Shown: positions 11,423-20,715 of the stretch, piece after piece | How positions within the stretch are numbered: the stretch's first letter is position 1 | Layout of the letters: each line of letters opens with the position of its first letter | DNA from: Enterobacter cloacae | GTDB taxonomy: Bacteria; Pseudomonadota; Gammaproteobacteria; Enterobacterales; Enterobacteriaceae | NCBI GenBank assembly: GCA_014169315.1 | Contig: AP022133.1 | Coordinates: 248,001-312,000, forward strand | Direction of reading: 5' to 3' | DNA: 64,000 bases | Made by a program: the position numbers and the translations under genes | The notes under the pieces: model-generated | Database searches by the model: none | The model's input: the letters and a program-made list of their open reading frames with translations, nothing else | What the model was told of the DNA's origin: nothing

Positions 11423-13843
11423 TCACTCGCCCTGCGTCGCACTCTCAATCGTTAAACGCACATCTGAGGTAATCAGCTCGGCAAGCATCTGATAAACCTT
11501 CAGCGTCTCTTCCGGCTCGGCATCACCCGTATCACTAATAAATCCTTCATCACGCAGCGTCAGCACCAGTGAGCTGAATACCGCTTTGTCGAAGAATTCT
11601 GGTGCGTTAATGCCGTGCAGAACAGACAGGCGCTGTGCCAGCGTTCGGCTCTCTTTTTCCAGCGTCCCGCGGTTAATGGACGGGTTCGCGCTCAACAGCC
11701 AGAAGGTGATGGCGTAGCGCTGCAGTGTTTCGCGCGCACCGGCCGCCAGCAGTTGCAGAGTTCGGGTACGCGATGGACTGATATGCAGCTCGTCATGAGT
11801 AAGGGTAATCAACCCCTGGCGATGCATCTCTTCCGTCATTTTATCGAGCTCTACCGCCAGCTCATCTTTGCTCCAGCGCAGGAACAGCTCAGCTTTTAGC
11901 ATCGGATAGATGGCTTCAACGTGGCGCAACAGCTCCTGACGTGAAATGCGGCGATGCTGAGTGATGATTGCCGCCATGAGTGACGGTAGCATCAGCATAT
12001 GCGTGATGTTGTTGCGATAGTACGTCATCAGCACAGCCTGCTCGCGCGGCAGAATGATGATGTCGCCAATCGTATCTTTCTCAACTTCGAACTTGTTCAT
12101 CTGCAGCGCGTGTTCGATGAGCTCACCCGCCGTGCTTGCAGGCGCGGTTGAATCAACGGAGTACGGAACGTTACGCATGATATCCAGATAACAATCAAGC
12201 TGCTCCGTAAGCTGCTCACGGGTCAGTGAACGCTGGCGGGAGGCCAGAAGCGCGGTACAACACAGGTTCATGGCATTCGCCGCGCCAGCGTTGTTAATGC
12301 GCACCATCAGCTCGGCTGCAATACCGTTCACCGTTGGCGTCAGCCAGGCAGGACGTATCGCCTCGATTGGATCGATAGACTCACGCCACTCCGGAACATG
12401 GTTGTTCAGATACGTCATTAGTGGCATTGGCTCACCAAAGTTCACGTAACCCTGGCCGAGGTTGCGCAGCTTACTGAGGCCACGCAACATTTGCGGTAGG
12501 CTCTCTTTCTCTTTGGTCGCCCCGCGTAGCTCTTTGGCGTAAGTACCCACTTCCATCACGTGCTCATAGCCAATATAGATTGGCACCAGCGTGATGGGAC
12601 GGGTTCCCCCGCGCAGCATTGCCTGGATGGTCATCGACAGCGTGCCGGTCTTCGGATCGAGCAGGCGTCCAGTACGGGAACGCCCCCCCTCCACGAAGTA
12701 CTCCACGGAATAACCGCGGCTAAACAGTTCGCCCAGATATTCCCGGAACACGGTGGAGTAGAGCTTGTTGCCCTTAAAGGTACGACGAATAAAGAACGCA
12801 CCGAGGCGGCGGAAAATCGGGCCTGCAGGCCAGAAATTCAGGTTAATACCGGCAGCAATGTGCGGCGGTACCAGCCCCTGGTGATAAAGCACGTAAGAGA
12901 GCAACAGGTAGTCCATGTGGCTGCGGTGGCAGGGAACATAGACAATTTCGTGGCCGTCATGCGCCAGTTGACGCACGCGCTCGGCGTTGTGAACGTTAAT
13001 CCCCTGATAGAGGCGGTTCCACGTAAAGCTCAGAATACGATCGGACAGGCGAATCATCTCGTAGGAGAAGTTCGCGGCAATCTCTTCCATCAGCGCAATG
13101 GCGTTCTGCTGCGCTTTCTCGTGCGAAATCTTCTTGCTGCGCGCTTCGTCTTCAACGGCGCGAGCGATCGCTTTGGAGGCCAGCAGCTTGTTGAACAGAT
13201 CCTGACGCGCCGGGAGACGAGGCCCAACGGCGGCCAGACGCTGGCGCGCGAAGTGCATACGCGCCACGCGCGCCAGTTTTTGCGCGATGATCTTATCGGT
13301 GCCGTGTTCGTCCGCCATCCGGCGCAGCGAGACTGAAGGGGAGAAACGCACAAAGCTATCGCGCCCCAGCCAGGAAACCGCGAAGAATTTCTGGATGCCG
13401 TTGAGCATACGCAGCGGCGGATTCTCTTCGCCTTTTTCACGACCCGGGCGACGACCAAACATCACCGAAACCGGCACCATCTGTACATCCAGGTCAGGAT
13501 TACTGCGGTGCAGGTCGAGATAGTCGTGGAACAGCTTGATGGACTCTTCTTTTGGCGTGTAATAGGTAAACACGCGCGGCCCGCCGTGAATGAACACGTA
13601 GCGCGGCAGTAGCGTCCCGTCGATTTCCAACGGTTCAAGCGGATCGGGTAAATCGTGCGCCAGACACTGGGCGCGAAGCGTCAGCAAGTCGGCCTTCGAG
13701 TTATAAGGCAAAACGTACATGATAGGGCGCGATGTATCGAGCCCCAATTCCAGCGCGGGTTCTGCTGGGATAGACTTGCTTTTTACCAGGACGCTTAATG
13801 GTAAATTAAGTAATTTGTAGTAAATTCGTGGCCAGCCGGACAT
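11423..13843 (-). CDS. plsB: Glycerol-3-phosphate acyltransferase PlsB
   Basis: The 806-residue inner-membrane protein (E. coli 807) acylates sn-glycerol 3-phosphate at position 1, the committed step of phospholipid synthesis. The acyltransferase motif HRSHMD is near residue 306, followed by the GGRSRTGR and [12 protein letters not shown] motifs. The start at 13843 ([10 protein letters not shown]) is the mature start used for E. coli; an in-frame ATG at 13906 adds 21 residues of uncertain use. It is divergent from dgkA, which recycles diacylglycerol into the same pathway. Confidence 0.95.
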   Translation of the reverse strand: MSGWPRIYYKLLNLPLSVLVKSKSIPAEPALELGLDTSRPIMYVLPYNSKADLLTLRAQCLAHDLPDPLEPLEIDGTLLPRYVFIHGGPRVFTYYTPKEESIKLFHDYLDLHRSNPDLDVQMVPVSVMFGRRPGREKGEENPPLRMLNGIQKFFAVSWLGRDSFVRFSPSVSLRRMADEHGTDKIIAQKLARVARMHFARQRLAAVGPRLPARQDLFNKLLASKAIARAVEDEARSKKISHEKAQQNAIALMEEIAANFSYEMIRLSDRILSFTWNRLYQGINVHNAERVRQLAHDGHEIVYVPCHRSHMDYLLLSYVLYHQGLVPPHIAAGINLNFWPAGPIFRRLGAFFIRRTFKGNKLYSTVFREYLGELFSRGYSVEYFVEGGRSRTGRLLDPKTGTLSMTIQAMLRGGTRPITLVPIYIGYEHVMEVGTYAKELRGATKEKESLPQMLRGLSKLRNLGQGYVNFGEPMPLMTYLNNHVPEWRESIDPIEAIRPAWLTPTVNGIAAELMVRINNAGAANAMNLCCTALLASRQRSLTREQLTEQLDCYLDIMRNVPYSVDSTAPASTAGELIEHALQMNKFEVEKDTIGDIIILPREQAVLMTYYRNNITHMLMLPSLMAAIITQHRRISRQELLRHVEAIYPMLKAELFLRWSKDELAVELDKMTEEMHRQGLITLTHDELHISPSRTRTLQLLAAGARETLQRYAITFWLLSANPSINRGTLEKESRTLAQRLSVLHGINAPEFFDKAVFSSLVLTLRDEGFISDTGDAEPEETLKVYQMLAELITSDVRLTIESATQGE

Positions 13844-14052
13844 AAACGATGTAAAGCCTCTGGTTAATAATGCAATTGCGGCGCAAGGATAACAGAAAGC
13901 GCGCAAAATTACTGTTGTTACCCGTCATACTTCGGGCTGCAGCAAAACGCGTTGCAGCTATATACACTTCATCCTTCACCTTGCCGCCTTGATGCTGCAT
14001 GAATGATTTTGTGTATAGTTACTGACGCTATTTCTCATAAAAGGTTCTTTTA

Positions 14053-14421
14053 ATGGCCAATAATACCACTGGGTTAACCCGAATCATCAAAGCTGCCGGC
14101 TATTCATGGAAAGGTTTCCGTGCCGCGTGGGCTAATGAAGCCGCTTTTCGCCAGGAGGGTGTTACCGCTATCGTCGCGGTTATCATCGCCTGTTTCCTTG
14201 ATGTTGATGCCATAACCCGCGTTCTTCTGATTGGTTCTGTACTGTTGGTGATGATAGTGGAAATTCTCAATAGCGCTATTGAGGCCGTTGTGGATCGCAT
14301 CGGCTCTGAGTTCCACGAGCTCTCTGGGCGCGCGAAAGACATGGGTTCTGCCGCTGTACTGCTGTCGATTATCACTGCGGTCATCACCTGGGTCACGCTG
14401 CTTTGGTCACATTTCCGATGA
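14053..14421 (+). CDS. dgkA: Diacylglycerol kinase DgkA
   Basis: The 122-residue product, the same length as in E. coli, is the trimeric inner-membrane kinase that turns diacylglycerol from membrane-derived oligosaccharide synthesis back into phosphatidic acid. Three transmembrane helices are visible. The conserved EILNSAIEAVVDR motif (residues 69-81) carries the catalytic Glu region, followed by HELSGRAKDMGSAAV. It lies divergent from plsB and upstream of lexA, as in E. coli. Confidence 0.97.
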   Translation: MANNTTGLTRIIKAAGYSWKGFRAAWANEAAFRQEGVTAIVAVIIACFLDVDAITRVLLIGSVLLVMIVEILNSAIEAVVDRIGSEFHELSGRAKDMGSAAVLLSIITAVITWVTLLWSHFR

Positions 14422-14466
14422 GCCTCGAGGAATAATTAAGTCCCTGGTTTTTTGTGCAGTTTTTGG

Positions 14467-14495
14467 TTCCAAAATCACCTTTGACTGTATATACT
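14467..14495 (+). promoter_or_regulatory. lexA promoter
   Basis: The hexamers TTCCAA (14467-14472) and TATACT (14490-14495) are separated by 17 bases. They match the E. coli lexA promoter in sequence and in position relative to the LexA boxes. Confidence 0.7.
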
Positions 14496-14500
14496 CACAG
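14485..14500. promoter_or_regulatory. LexA box 1 of lexA
   Basis: CTGTATATACTCACAG has the CTG-N10-CAG pattern of the SOS operator and overlaps the promoter -10. LexA bound here represses its own gene. Confidence 0.95.
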
Positions 14501-14505
14501 CATAA

Positions 14506-14521
14506 CTGTATATACACCCAG
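14506..14521. promoter_or_regulatory. LexA box 2 of lexA
   Basis: CTGTATATACACCCAG is the second CTG-N10-CAG operator, 5 bases after the first. The tandem arrangement is the same as at E. coli lexA. Confidence 0.95.
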
Positions 14522-14529
14522 GGGGCGGA

Positions 14530-15138
14530 ATGAAAGCGTTAACGACCAGGCAACAAGAGGTGTTTGATCTCATCCGGGATCATATCGGCCAGACGGGTAT
14601 GCCACCCACGCGTGCGGAAATTGCGCAGCGTCTGGGTTTCCGTTCTCCAAATGCTGCCGAGGAACACCTTAAAGCGCTGGCGCGTAAAGGCGCGATTGAG
14701 ATTGTTTCGGGTGCTTCACGCGGTATCCGTCTGCTGGTAGAAGAAGAGACGGGAATTCCACTGGTTGGCCGTGTCGCTGCTGGTGAACCGCTGCTGGCAC
14801 AGCAGCACATCGAAGGTCACTATCAGGTCGATCCTGGCATGTTCAAACCGAGCGCAGATTTCTTGCTGCGCGTAAGCGGTATGTCCATGAAGGATATCGG
14901 CATTCTCGATGGCGATTTGCTTGCGGTTCACAAAACGCAGGACGTGCGCAACGGCCAGGTTGTGGTCGCGCGTATTGATGATGAAGTTACCGTTAAACGC
15001 CTGAAAAAACAGGGTAATACCGTGCAGCTGCTACCGGAAAACAGCGAGTTCTCCCCAATTGTGGTGGATCTCCGCGAACAGAACTTCTCTATTGAAGGGC
15101 TGGCGGTAGGTGTTATTCGCAACGGTGAATGGCTGTAA
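14530..15138 (+). CDS. lexA: SOS repressor LexA
   Basis: The 202-residue product is collinear with E. coli LexA. It represses the SOS regulon by binding CTG-N10-CAG operators and is inactivated by RecA-stimulated self-cleavage. The N-terminal winged helix carries the recognition helix around SPNAAEEHL (39-47). The cleavage site is Ala84-Gly85, and the catalytic Ser119 (SGMSM) and Lys156 (TVKRL) are in place. A GGGGGCGGA ribosome site precedes the ATG. Two LexA boxes upstream give autoregulation, and the dinF gene follows. Confidence 0.98.
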   Translation: MKALTTRQQEVFDLIRDHIGQTGMPPTRAEIAQRLGFRSPNAAEEHLKALARKGAIEIVSGASRGIRLLVEEETGIPLVGRVAAGEPLLAQQHIEGHYQVDPGMFKPSADFLLRVSGMSMKDIGILDGDLLAVHKTQDVRNGQVVVARIDDEVTVKRLKKQGNTVQLLPENSEFSPIVVDLREQNFSIEGLAVGVIRNGEWL

Positions 15139-15150
15139 TCTCTTCCCGAC

Positions 15151-15173
15151 AGGCTACGGAGTCTCCGTAGCCT
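15151..15173 (+). terminator. Hairpin between lexA and dinF
   Basis: A perfect 10-bp stem AGGCTACGGA/TCCGTAGCCT with a 3-base loop is followed by GATTCAGATTCATTT, not a true T run. It could act as a partial terminator or RNA stabiliser between lexA and dinF. Confidence 0.5.
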
Positions 15174-15208
15174 GATTCAGATTCATTTCCCGCTCCTGGT
15201 ATTTTTTC

Positions 15209-16540
15209 ATGTCACTGCTGACGGCTTCAGATAAGGCATTGTGGCGTCTTGCTCTGCCAATGATTTTTTCCAATATCACCGTTCCTTTGCTGGGGCTGGT
15301 GGATACGGCGGTGATTGGTCATCTGGATTCACCCGTTTATCTGGGCGGTGTGGCTATCGGCGCAACGGCAACCAGCTTCCTCTTTATGCTCCTGCTCTTT
15401 TTACGCATGAGCACCACGGGGTTGACGGCACAGGCATATGGTGCGAAAGATCCCCTGCGTCTGGCTCGTGCGCTTGTTCAGCCGTTAATTCTGGCGCTCG
15501 GTGCAGGGGCGTTAATCGTGTTGCTGCGTACCCCACTGATTGATCTGGCGTTGCACATTGTTGGTGGCAATGAGGCGGTACTTGAGCAGGCACGACGTTT
15601 CCTTGAAATTCGCTGGCTCAGTGCGCCTGCATCACTGGCAAATCTGGTGCTGCTTGGATGGTTACTGGGCGTGCAGTATGCTCGTGCGCCGGTCATTCTG
15701 CTGGTAGTGGGAAACCTCCTCAATATTGTGCTCGACCTCTGGCTGGTGATGGGCCTGCATATGAACGTGCAGGGTGCTGCACTGGCGACGGCAATTGCGG
15801 AATACGGGACATTTTTTATCGGGTTGTGGATGGTCTGGCATGTTCTGACCATGCGCGGTATCTCTGTCTCTCTACTGAAAACCGCGTGGCGTGGCAATAT
15901 CCGCACACTGCTGGCGCTTAATCGCGACATTATGTTGCGCTCGCTCTTGTTACAGCTCTGCTTTGGCGCACTGACGGTCTTTGGGGCGCGTCTTGGGCCA
16001 GATATTGTCGCGGTTAATGCGGTTCTGATGACGCTGCTCACCTTTACCGCTTATGCGCTGGATGGCTTTGCCTACGCTGTTGAAGCGCATTCCGGGCAGG
16101 CATACGGTGCGCGTGAAAGCGGTCAGCTCCGTGATGTATGGCGGGCAGCCTGTCGTCAGGCGGGTCTGGTGGCGCTGGCGTTTGCACTGACTTATGCCTG
16201 TTTTGGCCAACAGATCATTGCGTTACTCACGTCGCTCCCCCGGCTTCGTGAACTGGCGGGTCATTATCTCATCTGGCAGGCGATCTTACCGGTGGTGGGC
16301 GTCTGGTGCTATCTGCTGGACGGTATGTTCATCGGTGCGACGCGAGGGGCGGAGATGCGCAACAGCATGGCGGTCGCAGCGGCAGGCTTTGGTCTGACGC
16401 TGTTGACGCTCCCGTCTCTGGGCAACCACGGTTTGTGGCTGGCGCTGGCAGTCTTTCTTGCCTTGCGCGGCCTCTCTCTGGCGTTTATCTGGCATCGCCA
16501 CTGGCGGCGTGATACCTGGTTTTCATCCCACCACGGTTAA
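15209..16540 (+). CDS. dinF: MATE-family efflux protein DinF
   Basis: The 443-residue membrane protein belongs to the MATE multidrug/toxin extrusion family, with twelve hydrophobic helices and two-fold internal similarity. In E. coli DinF is SOS-induced as the second gene of the lexA operon and is linked to protection from oxidative and bile-salt stress. The spacing (70 bases after lexA) supports cotranscription. Its stop overlaps the stop of convergent zur by 4 bases, so no space is left for yjbJ, which separates these genes in E. coli. Confidence 0.93.
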   Translation: MSLLTASDKALWRLALPMIFSNITVPLLGLVDTAVIGHLDSPVYLGGVAIGATATSFLFMLLLFLRMSTTGLTAQAYGAKDPLRLARALVQPLILALGAGALIVLLRTPLIDLALHIVGGNEAVLEQARRFLEIRWLSAPASLANLVLLGWLLGVQYARAPVILLVVGNLLNIVLDLWLVMGLHMNVQGAALATAIAEYGTFFIGLWMVWHVLTMRGISVSLLKTAWRGNIRTLLALNRDIMLRSLLLQLCFGALTVFGARLGPDIVAVNAVLMTLLTFTAYALDGFAYAVEAHSGQAYGARESGQLRDVWRAACRQAGLVALAFALTYACFGQQIIALLTSLPRLRELAGHYLIWQAILPVVGVWCYLLDGMFIGATRGAEMRNSMAVAAAGFGLTLLTLPSLGNHGLWLALAVFLALRGLSLAFIWHRHWRRDTWFSSHHG

Positions 16541-17052
16541 CGTGGTTTTTTCTTCACGAGGATAGAGTGATCGTGCTGACACTCATCCTGATGCCGACAG
16601 GATTCCACTTCCACGCATGCGGAGCACAGCCCGTGTGCTTCAATCACGTTATGACGCAGGGCAAAGCCCATTTTGGCTGCCAGCGAATGCATGATGTCTT
16701 CAACGCCTTCTGCACACTCTTCCTTCACCACACCGCAGCGGTCGCAGATAAACATGGCAGATGTGTGGGTCGGTTGATCAAACAGGTGGCACAGCACATA
16801 GCTGTTTGTTGATTCGACCTTGTGAACAAACCCTTGTTCCAGCAGGAAATCCAGCGCACGATAAACCGTAGGCGGTTTTGCCTGCGGCTCGCTTTCGCGC
16901 AGCAGGTCGAGCAGGTCGTATGCGCTGATGGCTCCTTGCTGCAGGCTCATCAGTCGCAATACCTCAAGGCGCTGCGGAGTCAGGCGCACATTGCGTTGCG
17001 CACACAGCTTTTCTGCCTGCGCTAACAGCTCTTGCGTTGCGGTCTTATCCAT
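16537..17052 (-). CDS. zur: Zinc uptake regulator Zur
   Basis: The 171-residue Fur-family repressor (same length as E. coli Zur) senses zinc and represses znuABC and related genes. The N-terminal winged helix spans about residues 15-80. A structural zinc site is given by the CDRCG pair (near 103-106) and the later CSAC pair (near 143-146), and His-rich segments form the sensory site. The C-terminus ends in KKKPR. It is convergent with dinF and divergent from the cupin gene at 17168. Confidence 0.96.
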   Translation of the reverse strand: MDKTATQELLAQAEKLCAQRNVRLTPQRLEVLRLMSLQQGAISAYDLLDLLRESEPQAKPPTVYRALDFLLEQGFVHKVESTNSYVLCHLFDQPTHTSAMFICDRCGVVKEECAEGVEDIMHSLAAKMGFALRHNVIEAHGLCSACVEVESCRHQDECQHDHSILVKKKPR

Positions 17053-17167
17053 TTAGCACCCCGGATGTTATAGGCTGGGAAACCCTCACTTTATCATGTT
17101 CTGGTAAAAACACCGAGATCCGCCAGGCTGTGCTATACCTGACGCATCGCAATTCTGGACATTTACG

Positions 17168-17656
17168 ATGAAAAGACCTGACTGTATTCGGCACTGGCGT
17201 GACGTTGAAGGGGCAGATGACTCTACCTATTCCGACAGTCACGAGCGTTTCTCCATCGGTGCACCGCTGGCCCGCAAGCTGGGCCTGGGCCGTATTGGTA
17301 TTCACCATGAGCGTCTCCCTCCGGGGCGTCGTACCTCGTATCCTCACGCGGAAAGCGACGAAGAGGAATTTATCTATGTGCTGGAAGGTTACCCCGAGGC
17401 CTGGATTAACGGTTATCTGTGGAAACTCGAACCTGGTGACAGCGTGGGTTTTCCTGCCGGAACGGGTGTCTGCCACACCTTCATTAACAACACTGATGAA
17501 GAGGTGCGCTTGCTGGTCGTTGGGGAGGCCAATAAAAAGCACAACCGCATCTACTATCCGCTAAACCCGGTGTACGCCGCCACGCGCGAGGACCGCTGGG
17601 TTGACCATCCGCCCCAGTTTTTTGGTCCGCACGATGGAAAACCTGGGCGAAAATAA
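17168..17656 (+). CDS. Cupin-domain protein of unknown function
   Basis: The 162-residue protein has a single conserved cupin barrel. Cupin motif 1 is around residues 53-74 (PHAESDEEEFIYVLEG, with a His and two Glu as likely metal ligands), and motif 2 is around 90-106 (GDSVGFPAGTGVCHTF, with Gly, Pro and His). No DNA-binding domain is attached. Proteins of this type are often annotated only as cupin-domain proteins, and the substrate is unknown. It takes a position between zur and dusA where E. coli has different small genes. Divergence from zur raises the possibility of shared control, but no full Zur box was found in the 115-bp gap. Confidence 0.75.
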   Translation: MKRPDCIRHWRDVEGADDSTYSDSHERFSIGAPLARKLGLGRIGIHHERLPPGRRTSYPHAESDEEEFIYVLEGYPEAWINGYLWKLEPGDSVGFPAGTGVCHTFINNTDEEVRLLVVGEANKKHNRIYYPLNPVYAATREDRWVDHPPQFFGPHDGKPGRK

Positions 17657-17826
17657 TTTCCTCTTCTATAAATATTGAGGGTCGTCACAAATTACAACAG
17701 GCCCGGGTGTGATTTAACTTAGGGAAAAAACGGGTCTTTTTGTACTTATTCACAGCAATAGTTCGTGCCTGTTTGGGTGATAACAGACAGGGGTTATTTC
17801 ATAACAGATTATAAGACGAGCATACT

Positions 17827-19074
17827 GTGAAGAAACATTTTAAATTTTCGGTGGTTAGCATCGCTGTCTCCTTGTTTATGGCAAATCAGGCGGGGGCAGC
17901 CAATACCTGGACAGAGGCGCGCAGCGACGCGATGGGGGGCACGGGCGTCGCAGCAGGCAGCTACGGCAGTGGGGTGTTAATCAACCCGGCATTGCTGGCG
18001 AAAGCGAAACCTGATGATGGTGTGACGCTCATTTTACCTTCCATTGGTGCGCAGATTTCAGACAAAGACAACCTGCGGGATAAGATTGATAACATCAGCG
18101 ACGATGTCAGTCGGTACCGTAGCACGCTGGATACTATCAACCTTATCGATCTCTTAAATCCTTCAAGCCAGGCCTCACGGGATGTTTCTTCTGCAGCAGG
18201 CAATCTTGCCGATCAACTGGATTCGCTGAAAGGAAAAACTGCCAGCGGTAAAGCGGGCGGCGGGATCGCGGTAAGCATTCCTGATGATGTGCTCTCATTC
18301 GCATTTGTGGCCAAAGCGAATGCTCGCGCTCGCGTGAGTTCTTACATCGATCAGGGGGATATCGATAAACTACGTTTAGTGGAGGCAACCCCTGTTGCCG
18401 CTTTTGGCATTGACCCGAAGGATCTCAAATCAAAAGGTTTTGGTCGTGCGGCTATCGTTTCAGACTATGGCGTGGCGGTGGCGCATCAGTTTGATATTAG
18501 CGGTGTACCGGTTTCCGTGGGTATCACCCCAAAGCTGCAAAAAACCTGGCTGTATAACTACACCGTCTCTATCTACAACTTCGACAGCGGCGATATCAAC
18601 AGTAGCCGCTATCGCAATGACGACACCGGGTTTAACGTCGATGCCGGTCTTGCGGCTGATTTCGGCGATAACTGGACTGTCGGTCTGACGGGGAAAAACC
18701 TCTTCTCACGTGATATCGATACCAAAGAAGTGGATGGGGTACGTGATACGTATCAGATCAGTCCAGTCGTAACGGCAGGCGTGGCCTGGCATACCGATCT
18801 CGTGACGTTGACGGCAGACGGTGACCTGACCGAAACCAAAGGCTTTAAAAGCGAAGAGAACTCTCAGTACGTTGGCGTGGGTGCAGAAGTCACACCACTA
18901 AACTGGCTGGCCGTTCGTGCGGGTTACCGTGCTGATGTGAAAAACAACGACAGCAACGTCTTTACGGCGGGGGTGGGTTTTGCACCGCTTAACACCGTAC
19001 ATGTCGACCTGATGGGTCTGTACGGCGAAGATGAAACCTGGGGCGCAGGGGCACAGCTGAGCCTGACGTTCTAA
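17827..19074 (+). CDS. TraF-like outer-membrane beta-barrel protein
   Basis: The 415-residue product starts with GTG (17827) and a clear signal peptide (about residues 1-24, ending in Ala-Gly-Ala). The mature N-terminus contains DAMGGTGVAAGSYGSG and INPALLAK, a pattern seen in FadL-like and TraF_2-type outer-membrane proteins. The rest is rich in beta strands and ends in an aromatic residue (LSLTF), typical of barrel proteins folded by the BAM complex. Databases often name such chromosomal proteins conjugal transfer protein TraF, but there are no other transfer genes here, so a role in conjugation is unlikely. Function unknown. Confidence 0.7.
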   Translation: MKKHFKFSVVSIAVSLFMANQAGAANTWTEARSDAMGGTGVAAGSYGSGVLINPALLAKAKPDDGVTLILPSIGAQISDKDNLRDKIDNISDDVSRYRSTLDTINLIDLLNPSSQASRDVSSAAGNLADQLDSLKGKTASGKAGGGIAVSIPDDVLSFAFVAKANARARVSSYIDQGDIDKLRLVEATPVAAFGIDPKDLKSKGFGRAAIVSDYGVAVAHQFDISGVPVSVGITPKLQKTWLYNYTVSIYNFDSGDINSSRYRNDDTGFNVDAGLAADFGDNWTVGLTGKNLFSRDIDTKEVDGVRDTYQISPVVTAGVAWHTDLVTLTADGDLTETKGFKSEENSQYVGVGAEVTPLNWLAVRAGYRADVKNNDSNVFTAGVGFAPLNTVHVDLMGLYGEDETWGAGAQLSLTF

Positions 19075-19080
19075 AGTGCA

Positions 19081-19110
19081 CCGGAGGCGCTGCGCCTCCG
19101 GCTTTTCTTT
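19081..19110 (+). terminator. Terminator after the TraF-like gene
   Basis: The 9-bp stem CCGGAGGCG/CGCCTCCGG with a 3-base loop is followed by CTTTTCTTT. Confidence 0.88.
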
Positions 19111-19156
19111 GTGCTATAGTAGCGCCCCTTTTCCACCAGATGCTTAAAACTTCGCC

Positions 19157-20152
19157 ATGTCGTCAGAATTACAGACTGCTTTCCCTGCACACCGTTTTTC
19201 CATTGCGCCGATGCTCGACTGGACGGACAGACACTGCCGCTATTTCCTGCGTCAGCTCTCCCGCCATACGTTGCTGTACACCGAAATGGTGACTACCGGG
19301 GCGATTATTCACGGTAAGGGTGACTATCTGGCCTACAGTGAAGAAGAGCATCCGGTTGCCCTGCAGCTTGGCGGCAGCGATCCGGCAGCCCTGGCGCAGT
19401 GCGCGAAGCTGGCGGAAGAACGCGGTTATGACGAAGTTAACCTTAATGTTGGTTGCCCTTCCGATCGCGTGCAAAACGGTATGTTTGGCGCATGCCTGAT
19501 GGGGAACGCGCAGCTGGTGGCTGACTGCATCAAGGCGATGCGCGATGTTGTCTCCATTCCGGTAACGGTTAAAACCCGTATTGGTATCGACGACCAGGAC
19601 AGTTACGAATTTCTGTGCGATTTCATCAATACGGTTGCCGGGAAAGGCGAGTGCGAGATGTTTATCATCCACGCACGCAAAGCGTGGCTCTCGGGTCTTA
19701 GCCCGAAAGAGAACCGTGAAATTCCGCCGCTGGACTACCCGCGTGTGTATCAGCTGAAGCGTGACTTCCCACATCTGACCCTGTCAATTAACGGCGGTAT
19801 CAAGTCGCTGGACGAGGCCAAAACGCATCTGGAACATATGGATGGCGTAATGGTGGGGCGCGAGGCGTATCAGAACCCTGGGATCCTGGCGACGGTCGAT
19901 CGCGAAATCTTTGGCATTGAAGGTACAGATACCGATCCGGTTGCCGTGGTGCGTGCCATGTATCCGTATATCGAACGTGAGCTAAGCAATGGGACTTACC
20001 TTGGTCACATTACCCGCCATATGCTCGGCCTGTTCCAGGGGATCCCGGGGGCGCGTCAGTGGCGTCGTTACCTGAGCGAAAATGCGCATAAAGCCGGTGC
20101 GGATATCGACGTGCTGGAACACGCGCTGCGTCTGGTGGCAGATAAGCGATAA
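19157..20152 (+). CDS. dusA: tRNA-dihydrouridine(20/20a) synthase DusA
   Basis: The 331-residue flavoenzyme reduces uridines 20 and 20a in the tRNA D-loop. It matches E. coli DusA: a TIM barrel with FMN-binding residues ([14 protein letters not shown] near 17-30), the catalytic Cys in NGMFGACLM (near 115) and the phosphate-binding NGGI and VMVGREAY motifs. The start ATG at 19157 gives the shorter N-terminus; no closer family start is apparent. Confidence 0.95.
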   Translation: MSSELQTAFPAHRFSIAPMLDWTDRHCRYFLRQLSRHTLLYTEMVTTGAIIHGKGDYLAYSEEEHPVALQLGGSDPAALAQCAKLAEERGYDEVNLNVGCPSDRVQNGMFGACLMGNAQLVADCIKAMRDVVSIPVTVKTRIGIDDQDSYEFLCDFINTVAGKGECEMFIIHARKAWLSGLSPKENREIPPLDYPRVYQLKRDFPHLTLSINGGIKSLDEAKTHLEHMDGVMVGREAYQNPGILATVDREIFGIEGTDTDPVAVVRAMYPYIERELSNGTYLGHITRHMLGLFQGIPGARQWRRYLSENAHKAGADIDVLEHALRLVADKR

Positions 20153-20180
20153 ATTTCGCTAAAAGATCGTCAAATTCACC

Positions 20181-20210
20181 ACGCCTCGCAAAATATTGCG
20201 GGGCGTTTTG
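20181..20210 (+). terminator. Terminator after dusA
   Basis: The hairpin ACGCCTCGCA/TGCGGGGCGT (one T-G pair) with a short A/T loop is followed by TTTTGCTTTT. Confidence 0.8.
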
Positions 20211-20233
20211 CTTTTATAACAATGAGTTAGTTT

Positions 20234-20248
20234 TGGCATGCTTTTTGT
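20234..20248 (+). promoter_or_regulatory. Sigma-54 promoter of pspG
   Basis: TGGCATG-N4-TTGT fits the -24/-12 pattern of sigma-54 promoters and lies 40 bases before pspG. In E. coli pspG is a PspF-activated sigma-54 gene, so the same phage-shock control is expected here. Confidence 0.8.
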
Positions 20249-20288
20249 AATGATCGCTGCATCATTCGGGAACTCGTGGGAGAGCACC

Positions 20289-20531
20289 ATGCTGGAACTA
20301 CTTTTTGTGATTGGCTTTTTTGTCATGCTGTTGGTGACGGGGGTTTCACTGCTCGGCATTCTGGCCGCTATCTTTGTGGCGACGGCGGTGATGTTTATCG
20401 GCGGATTGTTTGCCCTGACGATCAAACTGTTGCCGTGGTTACTGCTGGCGATTGCGGTAGTATGGGTAATACGGGCGATTAAATCGCCAAAGGTTCCCGG
20501 TTATCAGCGTAATAACCGCTTTCGTTACTAA
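20289..20531 (+). CDS. pspG: Phage shock protein PspG
   Basis: The 80-residue inner-membrane protein matches E. coli PspG, a member of the phage-shock response to loss of proton-motive force. Two long hydrophobic segments are visible (about 3-38 and 40-62), followed by a basic C-terminus (SPKVPGYQRNNRFRY). The ATG at 20289 is chosen over the in-frame 20238 because it gives the family N-terminus MLELLFVIGFFVM, has a GGGAG site upstream, and leaves the sigma-54 promoter outside the gene. Confidence 0.94.
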   Translation: MLELLFVIGFFVMLLVTGVSLLGILAAIFVATAVMFIGGLFALTIKLLPWLLLAIAVVWVIRAIKSPKVPGYQRNNRFRY

Positions 20532-20671
20532 GGTATTGAGGGGTTCGTCACATACCTGCAACTTTCCCGGCAACATTGCTTAGAACGGAATAGGATTTAC
20601 TTATCGAATCTGTCACTATGGCTGCCGCTAAAGAATTCATCGAGCTGTACCCTACATACAGCCGAACTAAA

Positions 20672-20713
20672 AAAAGAAAGGGCTTCCTATGGGAAGCCCA
20701 ATTTCTTTTTAAG
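20672..20713. terminator. Bidirectional terminator between pspG and qor
   Basis: GGGCTTCC/GGGAAGCCC is flanked by an A-rich run on the left and ATTTCTTTTT on the right. It can therefore stop qor transcripts read leftward and pspG transcripts read rightward. The preceding 140 bases after pspG show no gene. Confidence 0.85.
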
Positions 20714-20715
20714 GA

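Noticed and set aside
17053..17167. A possible Zur box between zur and the cupin gene
   Set aside because: Only one half (GATGTTATA) is visible; the second half of the palindrome is missing, so it is not called.
17827..19074. The TraF-like gene as a remnant of a conjugative element
   Set aside because: No relaxase, coupling protein, pilus or integrase gene is nearby; the protein looks like an ordinary chromosomal outer-membrane barrel.
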